A stretch of DNA of 64,000 nt from Streptosporangiales bacterium (GCA_009379825.1 WHTA01000013.1:1-64000), one strand, 5' to 3'; numbered from the stretch's first letter, positions 19,157 through 27,536 are shown. Notes: generated by a model from the letters alone, not told the origin. Numbers and translations: made by a program.

Positions 19157-19222
19157 GGACGTCCTGTGCAGGATGTAACACGTATGTTCAGAAGTCAACA
19201 TTTCTTGTTTAGACTCTGACGC
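19157..19222. promoter_or_regulatory. Divergent promoter/operator for the sugar operon and its DeoR regulator
   Basis: This 66-bp gap is much richer in A/T than its surroundings. It has repeated AACA/TGTT half-sites: AACA-N4-TGTT at 19177-19188, AACA-N5-TGTT at 19197-19209, and ATGTT-N8-AACAT at 19184-19201. Going right, TAGACT (19210-19215) is a TANNNT -10 placed 7 nt before the regulator ATG, with TTCAGA 17 nt upstream. Going left, TTGACT (19198-19193) is a candidate -35. The half-sites are likely DeoR-binding elements. Confidence 0.6.
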
Positions 19223-20011
19223 ATGGTCGAGCAGCTGGGTCCTCTCGACGGCGCGACGGCGCGCCGTCGGTCGATCCTGACCGCGTTGCACTCATCCGGC
19301 TTCGCCTCGATCACCGACCTCGCCCGCTCGCTGGGCGTCTCCGACATGACCATCAGACGCGACCTGCAGAAACTCGCCGAGGTCGGCGAGGCCCGCGTGG
19401 TGCGCGGCGGCGTGAGCCTGCCCGAGGGCTCGCTGCAGCACACCGGTTTCGACAACCGCGCCGGCGTGAACACCGCGGCGAAGCAGCGCATCGCCGAACG
19501 CGCCGTCGGGCTGGTCGCGCTCACCGACAGCGTCGCCGTCGACGCTGGCACGACCACCTGCGCGCTCGCGGACGCGCTACCGAGCGACTTCACCGGGTGC
19601 GTGGTCACCCACTCGGTGCCGGTCATCCACCGGCTCACCGCGAGCCGGCCGGACGCACGCGTCGTCGGTCTCGGCGGCGACCTGCTGCGCGCCAGCGAGG
19701 CGTTCGTCGGCCCGATGACCGTAGACGCGGCGACGCACGTACGGGTGCGGCTGTTCTTCCTCGGCGCCGCGGCAGTCGACGGCCGCGGCGTCTACGTGGC
19801 GGCGGACACCGAGCGCCCGACGAAGCTCGCCCTGATGGCAGCCGCGGACGAGGTGGTACTGCTCGCCGACCACACGAAGTTCGCCACCTCCGCCCCGGTG
19901 CGGCTGTGCGAGCTGGAACAGCTCAGCACAGTGGTCACCGACCGCGACCCACCCGAGGAACTGCGCGACCAACTGGCCGAGGCCGGCGTCACCCTGACCG
20001 TCGCCGACTGA
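19223..20011 (+). CDS. DeoR/GlpR-family transcriptional repressor
   Basis: Regulator of 262 aa. The N-terminal DeoR helix-turn-helix (about 15-70) contains ASITDLARSLGVSDMTIRRDLQKL. The C-terminal sugar-phosphate sensor domain shows DAGTTTCALADAL, GGDLLRASEAFVGP and LADHTKF, typical of the family. It probably represses the divergent sugar operon and responds to a phosphorylated sugar. The mRNA is probably leaderless. Confidence 0.9.
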   Translation: MVEQLGPLDGATARRRSILTALHSSGFASITDLARSLGVSDMTIRRDLQKLAEVGEARVVRGGVSLPEGSLQHTGFDNRAGVNTAAKQRIAERAVGLVALTDSVAVDAGTTTCALADALPSDFTGCVVTHSVPVIHRLTASRPDARVVGLGGDLLRASEAFVGPMTVDAATHVRVRLFFLGAAAVDGRGVYVAADTERPTKLALMAAADEVVLLADHTKFATSAPVRLCELEQLSTVVTDRDPPEELRDQLAEAGVTLTVAD

Positions 20012-20050
20012 CGGCCGTGCTCGCCCTGAACGGGTAGCTAGTGGCACAAT

Positions 20051-20069
20051 CGTAGGGTTGAGGCCTACG
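20051..20069 (+). promoter_or_regulatory. Inverted repeat at the abiEi promoter
   Basis: CGTAGG-N7-CCTACG is an exact inverted repeat directly after a possible -10 (CACAAT, 20045-20050) and before the antitoxin start. AbiEi proteins are known to repress their own promoters by binding inverted repeats, so this is a good candidate autoregulatory site. Confidence 0.5.
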
Positions 20070-20081
20070 AAGGTGACACTG

Positions 20082-20711
20082 ATGGCGCGGGTTCCGGGAG
20101 GAGTGCCTGCCGAGCTGTTGCGGCGGCCGCTGCGGGTGATCCGGCCGGCGGACGCCGGGGCGGTGTACGCCCACCCGCGGCCGGAGATCGCGCGGCTGAC
20201 CCGTAGCGGCGTGTTGCACAAGCTCGCGACCGGCTACTACGCCGTCGTGCCCGAGGCGAGCGTCGGGCAACCGTGGCAGCCCAGCCTGGAGGCCGCCGGG
20301 CTGGGGATGGCCGCCGCCGATGAGGGTGCCGACACGGTGGCCGTCATGGGCGTCAGTGCCGCCCGGCTGCACGGCGCGCTCCCCCGCGCCGTCGGCGTCG
20401 CCGTCGTCGCGGCACTACGGCACCGTCGCACCTTACGGCTGGTCGACCGTGCTGCCACGGTGCTGTTCGTACGCAGAAAGGTGGCGGATCTCGACGTACA
20501 GCGGCACAGCTTCGACCTCGGCACCGGCTGGGTGACCACGGTCGAGCAGACGGCGCTCGACCTGATCGCCAGGCCCGCGCTCGGCGCCGTCCCCGACGAG
20601 GCGGTCGCCGCCGCCCGCGCGCTGCTCCCCCGCGCGGACGAGGACCTGCTGCACGACCTGGCCGTCGCGCAGCGCCGGTGCGGCACCCTGGTGAGGTTCC
20701 TCGATGCTTGA
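20082..20711 (+). CDS. abiEi: Type IV toxin-antitoxin AbiEi-family antitoxin
   Basis: Protein of 209 aa with an N-terminal winged helix (YAHPRPEIARLTRSGVLHKLATGYYAVVP) and a C-terminal AbiEi domain (GWVTTVEQTALDLIARP). It would repress the operon and counter the AbiEii nucleotidyltransferase. ATG 20082 has AAGGTG about 7 nt upstream; a TTG at 20058 in the same frame is an alternative leaderless start. The stop overlaps the toxin start by 8 nt. The antitoxin looks complete although its toxin partner is broken. Confidence 0.75.
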   Translation: MARVPGGVPAELLRRPLRVIRPADAGAVYAHPRPEIARLTRSGVLHKLATGYYAVVPEASVGQPWQPSLEAAGLGMAAADEGADTVAVMGVSAARLHGALPRAVGVAVVAALRHRRTLRLVDRAATVLFVRRKVADLDVQRHSFDLGTGWVTTVEQTALDLIARPALGAVPDEAVAAARALLPRADEDLLHDLAVAQRRCGTLVRFLDA

Positions 20712-21063
20712 CCCGGGCGAAGCCGCAGCGGTCGCAGCCCGGTTCGGCGTGGCCGAGCCCCAGGTCGAACGCGACCACCTGATCTCGCACCTGCTCGCAG
20801 CCCTCGGCCGGCGGCTCGCCGACTGGGTGGTGTTCTTCGGCGGTACGGCACTGGCCAGGGCCTACCTGCCGGAGGGACGGCTGTCGGAGGACATCGACCT
20901 GCTCGCCCGTGGCGCGTCCCGTACGCAGGTCGCGGCCGAGCTGGAGACGGAGCTGCCGCGACCTGCACCAGCGGTACTCGGACGCCCCGGCAGCGCTGCA
21001 TGCGGTGCGCGCGGCCTGGCGGCAGGCCAGTTGACCGGAAGAGCAGGCCACCTGGCGGCTTAG
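20704..21063 (+). pseudogene. AbiEii-family nucleotidyltransferase toxin, internally deleted
   Basis: The first 80 codons match the N-terminus of AbiEii/AbiGii toxins: ERDHLISHLLAAL, then FFGGTALARAYLPEGRLSEDIDLLA with the GG and DxD nucleotidyltransferase motifs. The family is normally 250-300 aa, but this frame ends after 119. A second frame (20960-21034) reads DLHQRYSDAPAALHAVRAAWRQAS and stop, which resembles middle and C-terminal pieces of the family. Most of the catalytic middle is missing and the remaining pieces are out of frame, so the toxin is almost certainly inactive. Confidence 0.7.
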
Positions 21064-21066
21064 CCT
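21061..21066 (+). promoter_or_regulatory. -10 element (TAGCCT) of pdxS
   Basis: TAGCCT fits TANNNT and sits 6 nt before the ATG, predicting a leaderless or near-leaderless mRNA. No convincing -35 was found. Confidence 0.4.
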
Positions 21067-21072
21067 GAAGGC

Positions 21073-21957
21073 ATGCGAGACGAAGCGACGTTCAGGGTCA
21101 AGTCCGGGCTGGCGGAGATGCTGAAGGGCGGCGTCATCATGGACGTCGTCACCCCGGAGCAGGCGAAGATCGCCGAGCAGGCGGGCGCATGCGCCGTGAT
21201 GGCGCTCGAGCGGGTGCCCGCCGACATCCGGCGCGACGGCGGCGTGGCCAGGATGTCCGATCCGGAGATGATCGAGGGCATCAAGGCGGCCGTCACGATC
21301 CCCGTGATGGCGAAGGCACGTATCGGCCACTTCGCCGAGGCGCAGGTGCTCGAGGCCCTGGAAGTCGACTACATCGACGAGTCCGAGGTGCTCACGCCGG
21401 CCGACGAGGCCAACCACGTCGACAAGTGGGCGTTCAACGTGCCGTTCGTGTGCGGTGCGACCAACCTGGGCGAGGCGCTGCGCCGCATCGGCGAGGGCGC
21501 GGCGATGATCCGGTCCAAGGGCGAAGCGGGCACCGGTGACATCGTCGAGGCGGTACGCCACATGCGCATGATCACCGGCCAGATCCGCAAGCTCGCGGCG
21601 CTGGACACCGCCGAGCTCGCGACCGCGGCGAAGGAGCACCAGGCGCCGTTCGACCTGGTGCGGGACGTGGCGGAGAACGGCAAGCTGCCGGTCGTGCTGT
21701 TCTGCGCAGGCGGCATCGCCACCCCGGCGGACGCGGCGCTGATGATGCAGCTCGGCGCGGAGGGCGTGTTCGTCGGCTCCGGCATCTTCAAGTCGGAGGA
21801 CCCGCAGCGGCGGGCGAACGCGATCGTGGAGGCGACCACGCACTACGCCGACCCGGCCAGGGTGGCGAAGGCGTCGCGCGGCCTCGGCACGGCGATGACC
21901 AGCCTGGAGTCGGCGAAGCTCACCGACGAGCAGCTGCTCGCGGGCCGCGGCTGGTGA
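21073..21957 (+). CDS. pdxS: Pyridoxal 5'-phosphate synthase lyase subunit PdxS
   Basis: Synthase subunit (294 aa) of the deoxyxylulose-independent vitamin B6 pathway. It makes pyridoxal phosphate from ribose 5-phosphate, glyceraldehyde 3-phosphate and ammonia delivered by PdxT. A TIM-barrel protein with both catalytic lysines visible: K81 in MAKARIGHF and K149 in [10 protein letters not shown]. The C-terminal [12 protein letters not shown] is also conserved. The length is normal. The pdxT start overlaps its stop. Confidence 0.97.
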   Translation: MRDEATFRVKSGLAEMLKGGVIMDVVTPEQAKIAEQAGACAVMALERVPADIRRDGGVARMSDPEMIEGIKAAVTIPVMAKARIGHFAEAQVLEALEVDYIDESEVLTPADEANHVDKWAFNVPFVCGATNLGEALRRIGEGAAMIRSKGEAGTGDIVEAVRHMRMITGQIRKLAALDTAELATAAKEHQAPFDLVRDVAENGKLPVVLFCAGGIATPADAALMMQLGAEGVFVGSGIFKSEDPQRRANAIVEATTHYADPARVAKASRGLGTAMTSLESAKLTDEQLLAGRGW

Positions 21958-22517
21958 CGGCCGCCGCCATGGGCCGGACCGTCGGCGTGCTCGCGCTGCA
22001 GGGCGACTTCGCCGCGCACGCGGCGATCCTGCGGACGCTCGGCGCGGCGTCCCGCGAGGTACGGGTGCCCGCGGACCTGGACGGCATCGACGCCCTGGTG
22101 ATCCCCGGCGGCGAGTCCACCACCATGACGCTCGGCATCGAGCGGGAGGGGCTGGGCGACCCGATCCGCGAGCTGGCGGCGAGCAAGCCGGTGCTCGGCA
22201 CCTGTGCCGGCCTGATCATGCTCGACCAGAAGCACCTCGGCGTGCTCGACATGGTCGCCGAGCGCAACGCGTTCGGCCGCCAGGTGCGCTCGTTCGAGGC
22301 CGACCTGGACGTCACCGGCGTCGACGGCCGGGTGCGCGCGGTCTTCATCCGGGCGCCCTGGGTCGCCTCGTACGGCCCGGACGTCGAGGTGCTCGCCGAG
22401 GTCGACGGGCACCCGGTGGCGGTGCGTACAGGCACGGCGCTCGCGGTGGCGTTCCACCCGGAGCTGACCAGCGAGGCCCGCATCCACCGGCTGCTTCTCG
22501 ACCAGCTCAACCGGTAA
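21954..22517 (+). CDS. pdxT: Pyridoxal 5'-phosphate synthase glutaminase subunit PdxT
   Basis: Class I glutamine amidotransferase (187 aa) that supplies ammonia to Pdx[13 protein letters not shown] starts the domain, and IPGGESTTM is a family motif. The nucleophile C84 lies in [10 protein letters not shown], and the His-Glu pair is in AFHPELTSE. The GTG at 21954 overlaps the pdxS stop (GTGA); ATG 21969 is an alternative closer to typical family starts. Two tandem TAA stops end the gene. Confidence 0.96.
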   Translation: MTAAAMGRTVGVLALQGDFAAHAAILRTLGAASREVRVPADLDGIDALVIPGGESTTMTLGIEREGLGDPIRELAASKPVLGTCAGLIMLDQKHLGVLDMVAERNAFGRQVRSFEADLDVTGVDGRVRAVFIRAPWVASYGPDVEVLAEVDGHPVAVRTGTALAVAFHPELTSEARIHRLLLDQLNR

Positions 22518-22590
22518 TAACGAAACGCGCCCGCTCAGCTACTTTGAGTTATAGTTGCTGGGCACCCTGCTTCTCCTACGGAGGACCACC

Positions 22591-22878
22591 ATGCGGCGCG
22601 TCACCAGGCTCCTGGCCGTCCCTGCCGTTGCGGCCGTGCTCGCCGGCTTCTGCGGCGGCACTGCGCACGCGGCGAGCGGGACGCTGTACATCGGCAACAT
22701 CCCGTACGCGGACCCCGCCGGCTGCAAGAACGGCGCCGGCCGCGCCTTCCAGCTCGACAACGACACCGACGGGCGGGTTTTCGTGCACCCGCGCAGGGAC
22801 TGCGGCGGCCCGGTCATCGCCGTCATCGAGCCGGGCGACGACCGCACCGTCCCCGGGCAGAGCGTCTTCGTGGAGTGA
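22591..22878 (+). CDS. Small secreted protein of unknown function
   Basis: A 95-aa protein with a clear Sec signal peptide: basic MRRVTR, a hydrophobic core, and a probable cut after GTAHA (about residue 26). The mature part is about 69 residues with two cysteines, in AGCKNG and RDCGG, likely paired in a disulfide. The ATG is preceded by GGAGG at 6 nt, and TATAGT (22550-22555) is a plausible -10. The family was not recognised. Confidence 0.72.
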   Translation: MRRVTRLLAVPAVAAVLAGFCGGTAHAASGTLYIGNIPYADPAGCKNGAGRAFQLDNDTDGRVFVHPRRDCGGPVIAVIEPGDDRTVPGQSVFVE

Positions 22879-22890
22879 CCACCCGCCGGC

Positions 22891-23570
22891 TCAGTGGCCG
22901 AGCAGCGGCGGGATCTCCGCGAGCGACGTGACGCGCTCCCCCGTCCAGGACGCGCCCTCGTAGTCGGCGGCCGGCCGCAGCGGGCGTTCGGCGTCCAGGT
23001 ACACGGCACGCAGGCCGACCGCCGTCGCACCGGTCAGCTCGTTGCTGTTGCCGTCACCAACGTACAGGCACCGCTCGGGCGCGACGCCGAGGCCGTCGCA
23101 GGCGGTGAGGTACATCCTGGCGTCCGGCTTCTGCGTGCCCATCGACGCGGACAGCACGGCGGTACGGAAGTAGGCGCCATCGGGGTGTCCGGCCACAGCT
23201 GCGCCGCGTCGGACGAGGCATCGCTGACCAACGCGAGCGGCACGCCGGCCGCGCGGAGCCGGTCGAGCGCAGGCAGCGTCGCCGGCCGCGGCACCAGCCA
23301 CTTCCGCAGCATCTCCTCGCGCGCAGCGACGGCCGCCGCCAGCTGCGTCTCGTCGACGGCCACGCACGCGCTCGCGCAGATCTGCCTGATCGACTCCGTG
23401 ACGGTGCACGCACCGGTCATCCGGTCGCGGGTGAGCGCGCCGTAGCCGGCGGCGAACTCGTCCGTCGGCATGCCCAACGGCTCGGCCAGCAACCGCATCT
23501 GCTCCGGCCAGCTCAACGCCGGCGCGACCGGCACGAGCGTGCCGAACAGGTCGAACAGCAGCGCATCCAT
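22891..23570 (-). pseudogene. HAD-superfamily hydrolase, interrupted by a frameshift
   Basis: Haloacid-dehalogenase-like phosphatase of about 226 codons. The 5' frame starts at ATG 23570 with MDALLFDLFGTLVPV (motif I, DLFGT) and runs through ALVSDASSDAAQLWPDTP. The 3' frame resumes with YFRTAVLSASMGTQKPDARMYL (motif III lysine) and CLYVGDGNSNELTGA (motif IV). The junction near 23170-23190 needs a one-base change. All core motifs are present across both frames, so the lesion is recent or a sequencing error. Confidence 0.8.
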
Positions 23571-23593
23571 CCGACCATCTTGCCCGGCGTCGG

Positions 23594-24355
23594 TCAGCTG
23601 CCGGCCCCGCCGTCGGTGGTGAGCACCTGGCCGTGCACGTTCGTGTGCTCGAACAGCAGCATCCGCACCAGCGGCACGACCTCGGCCGGCTCGGTGAGGT
23701 GGCCGGTGGGGGTACGGCGGACGATCTGGTCGAGCTGCGTCTGCCCGAGCACGGCGGACATCTCGGACGCGAAGAAGCCAGGCGCCACGCAGTTCACCAG
23801 CATCCGCCCGCGCAGCTCGCGCGCGAGCGCCCTGGTGGCCGCCTCCAGGCCGCCCTTGGTCGCCGAGTACGTCACCAGTCCGGGGAAGCCGCGCTGCGCG
23901 CAGATCGACGTCACGTTCACCACCCGGCCGCGGCCGCCCTTCGCCAGCAGCCGGCGGACGACCTGCCTGGTGAGCAGCAGCGGCGCGGTCAGGTTGGTCG
24001 CCACGATGCGCTCCACCGCGTCCGGCGCGGTGTGTACGTGCAGCGAGTCCTGGCCGACGGCGGCGTTGTTGACCAGGCCGTCGACCGGGCCGTACGCGTC
24101 CTCCACGGCACGCACGAACCCGGCGACCGCGTCCGGGTCGGTGACGTCGACGGAGCCGGTGAGCAGCTGCCCCGGCCACTCCTTCGCCAGCACCTCGAGC
24201 TCGCTGGTGACCGTACGGGCGAACACCCCGACCGCGGCACCCTGCTCCAGCAGGTCACGGACGATGGCCAGGCCCAGCCCACGGGACCCGCCCGACACCA
24301 GCACCACCGACGCCGGCGGCACCTGTTCTGGCAACTCGGCTCGCTCAGACGTCAC
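23594..24355 (-). CDS. Short-chain dehydrogenase/reductase, FabG-like
   Basis: NAD(P)-dependent oxidoreductase of 253 aa. The cofactor motif is SGGSRGLGLAIV, followed by LVNNAAVGQ, the catalytic serine region VTSICAQRG, and YSATKGG with the Tyr and Lys. The C-terminal region resembles beta-ketoacyl-ACP reductases. The GTG at 24355 overlaps the ligase gene by 11 nt. In an operon with a carrier protein and a ligase, it may reduce a carrier-bound acyl group destined for the pseudaminic-acid pathway; this role is inferred. Confidence 0.85.
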   Translation of the reverse strand: MTSERAELPEQVPPASVVLVSGGSRGLGLAIVRDLLEQGAAVGVFARTVTSELEVLAKEWPGQLLTGSVDVTDPDAVAGFVRAVEDAYGPVDGLVNNAAVGQDSLHVHTAPDAVERIVATNLTAPLLLTRQVVRRLLAKGGRGRVVNVTSICAQRGFPGLVTYSATKGGLEAATRALARELRGRMLVNCVAPGFFASEMSAVLGQTQLDQIVRRTPTGHLTEPAEVVPLVRMLLFEHTNVHGQVLTTDGGAGS

Positions 24356-25553
24356 TCTTCAAGGTCTCCTTCACGGGAATCTCCTCGAGCACGGTGAACC
24401 GGCGCGGCACGCCGTACTCCGGCAGCCGGCCGGCCGCCCACTGGGTGAGGGTGGCGACGTCGACGGTGCCGTCGGTCACCACGTCGGCGACGACCACGTG
24501 GCCGACGATCGGCGCCCGCCTGGCACGCACCCGCGCCCACGCCACGGACGGGTGCTCCTGCAACGTGTCCCTGACCACGCCTGCGGAGATCTTCGAGCCG
24601 CCCACGTTGATCTCGTCGCTGCCGCGCCGGCCGATGATCAGCACCCGGTCGGCGGTCAGCTCGACCCGGTCGCCGGTATGTACGGGACCGTCCAGGCTGG
24701 TGCCCGCGTACGGTGAGCGCACCACCAGCTCGCCGCCCTCCACGCTGAGCAGCGGCCGCCCGGGCGCCGCCCGGTTCAGCCAGCGGCGCGGGAAGCCCGC
24801 CCGGCCGTCGTGCACGACGATCGCCGCACCGACCTCGCTGGACGCGTAGATCCAGCTCACCCTGGCGCGGGGGAACGTCTCGCGCAGCCGGTCCAGGATC
24901 GCCTGGTCGACCGGTTCGCCGCCGAGCGTCACCTGCTCCAACGGCAGTGCGGCCAGCTCTGCCCCGCTACGGAACAGCGTCTGCCGCCAGAAGGTCGGCG
25001 TGCCGGAGACCGCCGTGACCCCGTCCTTCACGGCGATCTCCGGCCAGTCGACCAACCGGTCCGCGCTCACCGCCACCAGGTGTTGGCCTGGCTGGGTGAG
25101 GCTGAGCATGGCCAGCTGCCACCAGGCGTACGTACCCGGTGAGTACGGGCACAGCCAGGTGCGCGCCGGCTGCTCGGTGCCGACCGTGGCGAGGCTGGCG
25201 AGCGTGTGCCCGACCCGCTTCGGCCGCCCGGTGCTGCCGCTGGTGAGGATCCACACCCGGTCTGGCTCCGCCGGTCGCGGCTGCGTCGGCGACTGCACCG
25301 TGTGGCCGTCGGCGAGGTGGAAGCCGGCGGCCCGCAGCTCCGCCCGCATCTCGTCGTCCGCCCGGCTGGCCGCGACGAGCAACAGCTCGCCGCCGCCGGC
25401 GGCGTGCCCGCGGACGGCGGCGAACGCCGCTCGCGGGTCGTCGGTGAGCACCGCGACCGGGTCCGGCAGCGCGGCCCCGCCCCCGAGGTCGGCCCAGGTG
25501 TTCGCCGCCTCGCCGTCGACGACGATGCGGTTCGCGTCCCCCCGTAGCTCCAT
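24345..25553 (-). CDS. AMP-dependent acid ligase (ANL superfamily)
   Basis: Adenylate-forming enzyme of 402 aa, shorter than typical acyl-CoA ligases (about 500). Core motifs are visible: ILTSGSTGRPKRVGHT (phosphate loop), YASSEVG, TGDRVEL, and GRRGSDEINVGG. The C-terminal PVKETLKSD carries the catalytic lysine. It probably activates a carboxylic acid and loads it on the adjacent carrier protein. The ATG overlaps the carrier-protein stop (ATGA). The acid is unknown. Confidence 0.85.
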   Translation of the reverse strand: MELRGDANRIVVDGEAANTWADLGGGAALPDPVAVLTDDPRAAFAAVRGHAAGGGELLLVAASRADDEMRAELRAAGFHLADGHTVQSPTQPRPAEPDRVWILTSGSTGRPKRVGHTLASLATVGTEQPARTWLCPYSPGTYAWWQLAMLSLTQPGQHLVAVSADRLVDWPEIAVKDGVTAVSGTPTFWRQTLFRSGAELAALPLEQVTLGGEPVDQAILDRLRETFPRARVSWIYASSEVGAAIVVHDGRAGFPRRWLNRAAPGRPLLSVEGGELVVRSPYAGTSLDGPVHTGDRVELTADRVLIIGRRGSDEINVGGSKISAGVVRDTLQEHPSVAWARVRARRAPIVGHVVVADVVTDGTVDVATLTQWAAGRLPEYGVPRRFTVLEEIPVKETLKSDV

Positions 25554-25801
25554 CAGGCCGCCAGCTTCTGCAGGAAGTCGAGCACGTCACCCGTCGTGGT
25601 GATGCTGCGCAGCCCCGGTGCGTCGAAGTTCAGCTCCGCGCCGATCTCGTCCTCCACCCGCAGCGCGAGCTCGGAGAAGTCCAGCGACCGGAAGCCGATG
25701 CTCGCCAGGTCGGTCGACTCGTCGTCGGGCAGGGTAACGCCCTTGGCCGACAGCACGTCGGCCATCAGGTCACGGATCCGCGCACGGTCAAGTGAGGCCA
25801 T
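25553..25801 (-). CDS. Acyl carrier protein
   Basis: An 82-aa acyl-carrier domain. The phosphopantetheine attachment serine lies in IGFRSLDFSELAL, about residue 43; RSL replaces the more usual DSL. The protein is acidic with the expected four-helix pattern. It is the first gene of the ACP-ligase-SDR operon, divergent from pseH across 115 bp. The frame extends upstream, but ATG 25801 gives a normal ACP length. Confidence 0.85.
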   Translation of the reverse strand: MASLDRARIRDLMADVLSAKGVTLPDDESTDLASIGFRSLDFSELALRVEDEIGAELNFDAPGLRSITTTGDVLDFLQKLAA

Positions 25802-25916
25802 GTTCGCGGACGCTAGCCAGCTGGAACGTCCCGGATATGAACTCGAACCGTCGGCTGCGTGAACGTCCAGCTCACCGTGCAGACCGGCGCTCCCGCCGCT
25901 GGCATGCTGGGGAACC
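25802..25916. promoter_or_regulatory. Divergent promoter region between the ACP operon and pseH-pseI
   Basis: AGCTGGA (25819-25825) and TCCAGCT (25866-25872) form an exact inverted repeat around a 40-nt loop. GAACGTC occurs twice in the same orientation (25824-25830 and 25861-25867). These could be operator half-sites co-ordinating the two transcripts. No strong -35/-10 pair was found. Confidence 0.3.
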
Positions 25917-26438
25917 GTGTTACGTGACGCCACGACGGCGGACCTCGCCGACATCAGGAGCTGGCGCAATCACGAGCAGGTCCGAGCGGTCAGCTTGACC
26001 TCGCACGAGATCAGCGCCGAGGAGCACCGGAACTGGTGGACGGTGGTCCGCAGTGACCCCGCCCGCCGGACGCTCGTCTACGAGCAGTCCGGCGTCCCCA
26101 GCGGTGTGGTCAACTTCTTCGACCTCGACCCGGCCGCCCGCACCTGTGCCTGGGGTTTCTTCCTCGACCTCGCCGGGCTGGACGAACGCGGCGAGACGCT
26201 GCCGGCCTGGCTCGAGGTGCAGCGCGAGGCGCTCGACTACGCCTTCGGCGTGTTGGACGTCGACGTGCTCACCGGCGAGGTGCTGGAACACAACACGGTC
26301 GTGCGGCGGATGAACAAGCGCTTCGGCTTCACCGAAGGTGAGCCACAGATGCGCGACGGCGACGGCCAGCCGGTCGTCGTGTACCCGATCCGGCTGCACC
26401 GCGACGACCGCAGGGCCCGCAAGGAGAGCAACGCATGA
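25917..26438 (+). CDS. pseH: PseH-like UDP-aminosugar N-acyltransferase
   Basis: GNAT enzyme of 173 aa. PseH acetylates the 4-amino group of UDP-4-amino-4,6-dideoxy-N-acetyl-beta-L-altrosamine in pseudaminic acid synthesis. The N-terminal DLADIRSWRNHEQVR and the C-terminal LEHNTVVRRMNKRFGFTEG are typical of PseH/RimJ-like sugar acetyltransferases. Its stop overlaps the ATG of pseI. Because an ACP and ligase are divergently encoded next door, its acyl donor may not be acetyl-CoA. Confidence 0.82.
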   Translation: MLRDATTADLADIRSWRNHEQVRAVSLTSHEISAEEHRNWWTVVRSDPARRTLVYEQSGVPSGVVNFFDLDPAARTCAWGFFLDLAGLDERGETLPAWLEVQREALDYAFGVLDVDVLTGEVLEHNTVVRRMNKRFGFTEGEPQMRDGDGQPVVVYPIRLHRDDRRARKESNA

Positions 26439-27490
26439 CCGCTGCCCCCGTGCCGTTCGGCAAGTACGAGATCGGGCCGGACCAGCCGCCGCTGATCATC
26501 GCCGAGGTGTCGGGCAACCACAACGGCCGGCTCGACCGCGCGCTCGACATCGTGCGGGCCGTCGCCGACAGCGGCGCGCAGGCGGTGAAGCTCCAGACGT
26601 ACACGGCCGACACCATCACCGTGGACGTGGACGGCCCGCTGTTCCGGCTGTCGTCCGACCACGAGCTGTGGGCGGACAGGAACCTGTACCAGCTCTACAC
26701 CGAGGCGCACACGCCGTGGGAGTGGCACGAACCGATCTTCGAGCTCGCCACCGACCTCGGCCTGGTCGCGTTCTCCTCGCCGTTCGACCCCACCGCCGTG
26801 GACTTCCTGGAACGGCTGGACGCGCCCGCGTACAAGGTGGCCTCCTCGGAGATCGTCGACCTGCCGTTGGTACGGCGGATGGCGGAGACCGGCAAGCCGC
26901 TGGTCATCTCCACCGGCATGGCCAGCCTCGCGGAGATCGACGCCGCCGTACGCACCGCACGCTCGGCCGGCAACGACCAGCTCGTGGTGCTCGGGTGCAC
27001 GGCCTCGTACCCGGCGCCACCCGAGCACAGCAACCTGCGCAGCCTGCGGGTGCTCGCGGACGCGTTCGGCGTGCACGCGGGACTGTCCGACCACACGCCT
27101 GGCATCGGCGCCGCGGTGGCCGCGGTCGCCCTCGGCGCCGTCGCGGTGGAGAAGCACGTGACGCTGGACCGCGGCGACGGCGGCGTGGACTCCGCGTTCT
27201 CGCTGGAACCGACCGAGCTCGCGACACTGCGGCGGGAGACGGAGACCGCGTGGCGGGCGCTCGGCAGCACGGACATCGGCCCGGTGGCGTCCGAGGCGGA
27301 GGGCCTGCGCTTCCGGCGCTCGCTGTTCGTGGTGGCGGACGTCCGCGCGGGCGACGAGGTGACGTCGGCGAACGTCCGGTCGATCCGGCCGGCCGGCGGC
27401 CTGCCGCCTGCGGCCATCGACGACGTACTCGGCCGGACGTTCCGCAAGGACGCCGCGAAGGGCACCCCACTCGGCTGGGACCTGCTGTAG
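26435..27490 (+). CDS. pseI: Pseudaminic acid synthase
   Basis: NeuB-family condensing enzyme (351 aa) that joins phosphoenolpyruvate with 2,4-diacetamido-2,4,6-trideoxy-L-altrose to give pseudaminic acid. The N-terminal TIM barrel shows IIAEVSGNHNG, AVKLQTYTADT, SSPFDPTAVDFLE, and SDHTPG followed by VEKHVTLDR. A C-terminal SAF (antifreeze-like) domain contains RSLFVVADVRAGDEVT. The length is as expected. It is coupled to pseH by an ATGA overlap. Confidence 0.93.
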   Translation: MTAAPVPFGKYEIGPDQPPLIIAEVSGNHNGRLDRALDIVRAVADSGAQAVKLQTYTADTITVDVDGPLFRLSSDHELWADRNLYQLYTEAHTPWEWHEPIFELATDLGLVAFSSPFDPTAVDFLERLDAPAYKVASSEIVDLPLVRRMAETGKPLVISTGMASLAEIDAAVRTARSAGNDQLVVLGCTASYPAPPEHSNLRSLRVLADAFGVHAGLSDHTPGIGAAVAAVALGAVAVEKHVTLDRGDGGVDSAFSLEPTELATLRRETETAWRALGSTDIGPVASEAEGLRFRRSLFVVADVRAGDEVTSANVRSIRPAGGLPPAAIDDVLGRTFRKDAAKGTPLGWDLL

Positions 27491-27536
27491 CCTCGCCAGC
27501 CACACGGCTCGCGCGCCGCGCGGGAAGGTGGTCGCG

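Noticed and set aside
22518-22590. Terminator after pdxT
   Set aside because: No G/C-rich hairpin followed by a T-run was found here or at other gene ends examined.
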